Below are positions 61,200-64,000 of a stretch of 64,000 nucleotides of DNA, one piece after another. The stretch is from Bacillus sp. Marseille-Q1617. Lineage in GTDB: Bacteria > Bacillota > Bacilli > Bacillales > Bacillaceae_B. Where the stretch lies: assembly GCF_903645295.1 (NCBI RefSeq), contig NZ_CAHJXM010000003.1, forward strand, positions 682,001 through 746,000. Reading direction: 5' to 3'. Position 1 is the stretch's first letter; each line of letters begins with the position of its first letter. The notes under the pieces were generated by a model that made no database searches, was not told the DNA's origin, and saw only the letters and a program-made list of their open reading frames with translations. The position numbers and the translations under genes are program-made.

Positions 61200-61976
61200 G
61201 TGGATCTGGCATTTATCATTACAGTCTTTTTAATTGGCTTCATTGGCTCATATATTTCCGGGGTGGTAGGAATCGGAGGGAGTATCATCAAGTACCCGAT
61301 GCTTCTATATATCCCTCCATTACTTGGAGTCGCTTCATTTTCCGCTCATGAAGTATCCGGTATCAGTGCGGTGCAAGTGTTCTTCGCCACACTGGGCGGG
61401 GTATGGGCTTACCGTAAAGGCGGTTACTTGAACAAAACGCTCATCACTTACATGGGTGTGAGCATCCTGATCGGAAGCTTCATCGGGGGCTACGGTTCCA
61501 AGGCCATGAGTGAAGACGGCATCAACCTTGTATACGGAGTACTTGCATTAACGGCAGCAATCATGATGTTCATCCCCAAAAAAGGCATCGATGACATCAA
61601 GTTTGAGGATGTTACATTCAATAAATGGCTTGCAGCCGTATTGTCATTAATCGTCGGGATCGGAGCAGGGATCGTTGGAGCTGCTGGAGCATTTCTATTA
61701 GTTCCAATCATGCTTGTGGTTCTTAAAATCCCTACAAAGATGACGATTGCTTCATCACTTGCCATTACCCTCATTTCTTCTATCGGCTCAACAGTCGGGA
61801 AAATCAGTACTGGTCAAGTAGATTATGTACCGGCATTGATTATGGTGGTTGCAAGCTTAATCGCTTCCCCACTCGGTGCCACGGCAGGTAAGAAAATGAA
61901 CACTAAATTACTGCAGACTATCTTGGCAGTATTGATTTTGGGTACAGCCATCAAGATTTGGCTCGATATACTATAA
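61200..61976 (+). CDS. TauE/SafE family sulfite exporter
   Basis: 258 residues from a GTG behind AAAGGAGGAAC, eight membrane helices. [20 protein letters not shown] near residues 158-177 and the first-half counterpart [20 protein letters not shown] near 19-38 show the internal duplication of the TauE family, with Gly-rich signature in each half. It should export the sulfite made by the persulfide dioxygenase upstream. It lies 81 bases downstream in the same direction and is likely the last gene of the operon. Confidence 0.9.
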   Translation: MDLAFIITVFLIGFIGSYISGVVGIGGSIIKYPMLLYIPPLLGVASFSAHEVSGISAVQVFFATLGGVWAYRKGGYLNKTLITYMGVSILIGSFIGGYGSKAMSEDGINLVYGVLALTAAIMMFIPKKGIDDIKFEDVTFNKWLAAVLSLIVGIGAGIVGAAGAFLLVPIMLVVLKIPTKMTIASSLAITLISSIGSTVGKISTGQVDYVPALIMVVASLIASPLGATAGKKMNTKLLQTILAVLILGTAIKIWLDIL

Positions 61977-61987
61977 GAAATCCTAAG

Positions 61988-62037
61988 ACACCTTTCCCAC
62001 ACTGCAATGTATCGCAGGCGGGAATAGGTGTTTTTTA
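61988..62037 (+). terminator. Rho-independent terminator of the sulfur operon
   Basis: ACACCT with TTCCC pairs with GGGAA and AGGTGT (61988-61998 and 62020-62031), followed by T6. Confidence 0.8.
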
Positions 62038-62156
62038 CTAGTTTGAATTATCAGAATTGAGCAAAAACGTTATACAAATGGTTTCATTTTCGGTACAATA
62101 GAGTTGTCTAGGAAATAAAAACCAATTTTAATATGCTGGATGGAGGGAAGAGGACT

Positions 62157-63611
62157 GTGTCTGATGAAGCTCAAATAAAAAGAAGGCTGCTGCATGATCA
62201 TATACAGCAAAAGCTTCTTTCCAATGAAATAACGTTCACGAATCATGCTGACTGTATATTTGTCTTGGATGACCAAGGGCATTTTATGTATCTGAATGAG
62301 CTGGTGAAACCAGAATTGGGATACCCACATTCTGAATTATTACATACCAACTTCCTGCACTATATAGCTCATAAAGACATCGATAATGCAAAATCTGCAC
62401 TTTCCGCAATAAGGAACGGCGGTATCCGTAATGTGGACTTAAGAATCGTTGATTCAAATGATAAGCAAATAGATACGAATATGACCTTTTTAGCAATTGA
62501 ACATAATGGTGAAGTCATCGGGATGTATGGTTTCTTGAAAAATTTGACGGCTGAAAAATTAAATGATAAGAATCTTGAATACAGCGGGGAGCTGTATAGA
62601 AGAATTGTGGAGTTTTCCCCTGACACGGTACTGATCTCCAAAAAGGATATTTGTCAATATATTAATGAAACAGGCGTCAAGCTGTTGAAAGCGGAAAGTA
62701 AGTCGCAGATCATGAATAGAAGCATACTGGAATTTGTACATCATACTGATAGAGAGACGCTGGAAGAAAGACTGACGAAATTAAGCAAAGGAGAAACGGT
62801 CCTGCCAAAATCCTATAAGCTTGTTTGCTTGGATGGATCGTCCATAGAAGTAGAGATAAAAGCCATTCCGACTTATTTTAATCATGAAAAAGCCTTTCAC
62901 ATTATTATACGCGATCTTTCTGAACAAAAATTAACACAAGAACTGATGTTAAAGTCAGAAAAACTATCTGTTGCAGGTCAGCTGGCTGCCGGAATCGCCC
63001 ATGAAATAAGAAATCCAATTACTTCGATTAAAGGCTTCCTCCAATTAATGGAGAGTGATTTACCTCAAAAGAAAGGTTATTTTGAAGTAATTTCATCTGA
63101 AATGACGAGAATCGAATCGATTTTAAATGAGATGCTCGCATTGGCAAAACCTAAGGATGCTGACATGAAAGAAGTTAATTTGATTGACTTGGTCAATCAG
63201 GTAGTTACATTGATTAATGCAGATGCCATCATGAAAAATATTGAAATTTCATATAGGTTCAATAGCCGTCCATGCTCAATAACCTGTGATGAAAATCAGA
63301 TCAAACAAGTATTCATCAATTTTATAAAAAATGCAATTGAAGCTATGTCCTTTGGAGGAAAAGTCACAATCGAAATTGAAAGATGCAGCCAGGACATGGT
63401 GATTCGGTTTATTGATGAAGGAGAAGGAATCCCTGAAGAAATAGCCGGCAGAATCGGCGAACCCTTCTTTACTACCAAAAGTGATGGAACAGGTTTAGGG
63501 ATCATGGTGAGTAAACAAATCATCGAGAATCACTTTGGTAAGATGAACATCAGCAGTGATTCAAACGGAACAAGTGTCGAGGTACTTTTACCTATAGCAG
63601 TACATAGTTAA
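62157..63611 (+). CDS. PAS-domain sensor histidine kinase
   Basis: 484 residues from the GTG at 62157, behind GGAGGGAAGAGG; the ATG at 62133 has no ribosome site. There is no membrane helix, so it is a cytoplasmic kinase like KinA. Two PAS domains lie near 25-135 and 145-260. The HisKA box LAAGIAHEIRNPITSIKGFL has the phospho-accepting His near residue 281, and the HATPase shows NFIKNAIEAM (N box), DEGEGIPEE (G1), FTTKSDGTGLG (G2). No response regulator is adjacent, typical of sporulation phosphorelay kinases, so it may feed Spo0F. The signal is unknown. Confidence 0.9.
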   Translation: MSDEAQIKRRLLHDHIQQKLLSNEITFTNHADCIFVLDDQGHFMYLNELVKPELGYPHSELLHTNFLHYIAHKDIDNAKSALSAIRNGGIRNVDLRIVDSNDKQIDTNMTFLAIEHNGEVIGMYGFLKNLTAEKLNDKNLEYSGELYRRIVEFSPDTVLISKKDICQYINETGVKLLKAESKSQIMNRSILEFVHHTDRETLEERLTKLSKGETVLPKSYKLVCLDGSSIEVEIKAIPTYFNHEKAFHIIIRDLSEQKLTQELMLKSEKLSVAGQLAAGIAHEIRNPITSIKGFLQLMESDLPQKKGYFEVISSEMTRIESILNEMLALAKPKDADMKEVNLIDLVNQVVTLINADAIMKNIEISYRFNSRPCSITCDENQIKQVFINFIKNAIEAMSFGGKVTIEIERCSQDMVIRFIDEGEGIPEEIAGRIGEPFFTTKSDGTGLGIMVSKQIIENHFGKMNISSDSNGTSVEVLLPIAVHS

Positions 63612-63837
63612 CGAAAACGATGAGGCCAAGTCCATCATCGATTTTTATATTGCACGTGTATTGTTGTGGAGTAAATTACCAAGCTTGGTTTGAAACTTAT
63701 TTCATTATTAAACGTCTATTACAATGTAGAAAAATAAGACCAGAGAATGATGCAAAGAAAGAAAGGGACTAGTACAATGTATGAAAGTTTGAAGAACCAC
63801 CAAAAACATTGAATGGAGTAAAAAGGAGAATCCAAAA

Positions 63838-64000
63838 ATGAAAAAATTAATGAGTATTGTACTTCTTATACTATTGGTGATTGGTTTAGGACAGCCCGCA
63901 GCGGCTTCAGATAACAACAATGAAAAAGAAAGTATTAATGAAAAGTTTGGAGTTCCGATTGTGGTATACGGTGAGACACTCACGGAACAGCAAAAAAAGG
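63838..64000 (+). CDS. ypuA: DUF1002 (YpuA-like) secreted protein, N-terminal part
   Basis: The gene runs off the window end; 54 residues are visible. The ATG lies behind AAAAGGAGAATCC. A signal peptide MKKLMSIVLLILLVIGLGQP ends near PAAA, then a mature start EKFGVPIVVYGETLTEQQKK, the hallmark of DUF1002 (YpuA of B. subtilis). The function is unknown. The preceding 226 bases (63612-63837) hold no other clear gene. Confidence 0.85.
   Translation, partial: MKKLMSIVLLILLVIGLGQPAAASDNNNEKESINEKFGVPIVVYGETLTEQQKK

Noticed and set aside
63730..63810. Short frame ahead of the DUF1002 gene
   Set aside because: About 21 codons with no ribosome site and no likeness to known leader peptides.

Overview
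The window is a stretch of low-GC Gram-positive chromosome from an endospore-forming member of the Bacillaceae. The evidence is a gerA-gerB-gerC type germinant receptor operon, a YhcN/YlaJ spore lipoprotein, a Spo0M-like protein, Bacillus-type ribosome binding sites (AGGAGG with frequent GTG and TTG starts), T-tract hairpin terminators and many B. subtilis-like gene pairs (yojN/yojO, xpaC/yaaN, ydjO, yckD, ypuA). The intergenic repeat containing GACTCCTGCGGG is typical of environmental Bacillus relatives. A Rossellomorea-like or marine Bacillus is my guess; the sequence alone does not fix the genus. No rRNA, tRNA or CRISPR array was seen.

Layout. 1-3.9 kb: tail of an acyl-CoA synthetase, a double gamma-glutamylcyclotransferase-like protein, DedA, small conserved proteins and a double GNAT protein. 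3.9-6.0 kb: an IS110-family element and a broken gene tail, together splitting one copy of an intergenic repeat. 6.0-12.5 kb: MoxR ATPase/VWA pair, CPA1 Na+/H+ antiporter, xpaC-telA pair. 12.7-13.8 kb: nine tandem ~124-bp units, each an extended imperfect hairpin, running up to a D,D-carboxypeptidase gene. 15-20 kb: cupredoxin, DUF1033 and a ger operon. 20-33.4 kb: small proteins, amidohydrolase, RecQ, ABC-F, a frameshifted ferritin-like gene, ZIP-like transporter, Fsr-type MFS transporter, CvfB and MsrA. 33.5-37.4 kb: a cobalamin riboswitch controlling btuF-btuC-btuD::cbiZ, an uptake and salvage operon. 37.7-42.9 kb: an LCP ligase and a complete proline operon (proC-type, proB, proA) with an intergenic repeat between proB and proA.

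43-57 kb: exonuclease plus cNMP/CBS/nucleotidyltransferase protein, HAD phosphatase, rRNA methyltransferase, DUF915 hydrolase, M29 aminopeptidase, DUF421 protein, a quorum-sensing RNPP-type regulator with its own short secreted-peptide gene (38 residues), threonine aldolase, CstA, and a CC-terminal small protein paired with an ArsA-type ATPase. 58-62 kb: a reactive-sulfur operon (CstR-type repressor, TusA, DsrE, TusA-rhodanese, rhodanese-persulfide dioxygenase, TauE exporter) with four 16-bp operator-like sites. The window ends with a PAS histidine kinase and the start of a DUF1002 gene.

The best candidates for undescribed biology are the covarying tandem hairpin array at 12.7-13.8 kb and the regulator/pro-peptide pair at 51.0-52.4 kb. 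Many gene starts were moved inward from the longest frame to the codon that follows a proper ribosome binding site; these choices are stated in each entry.
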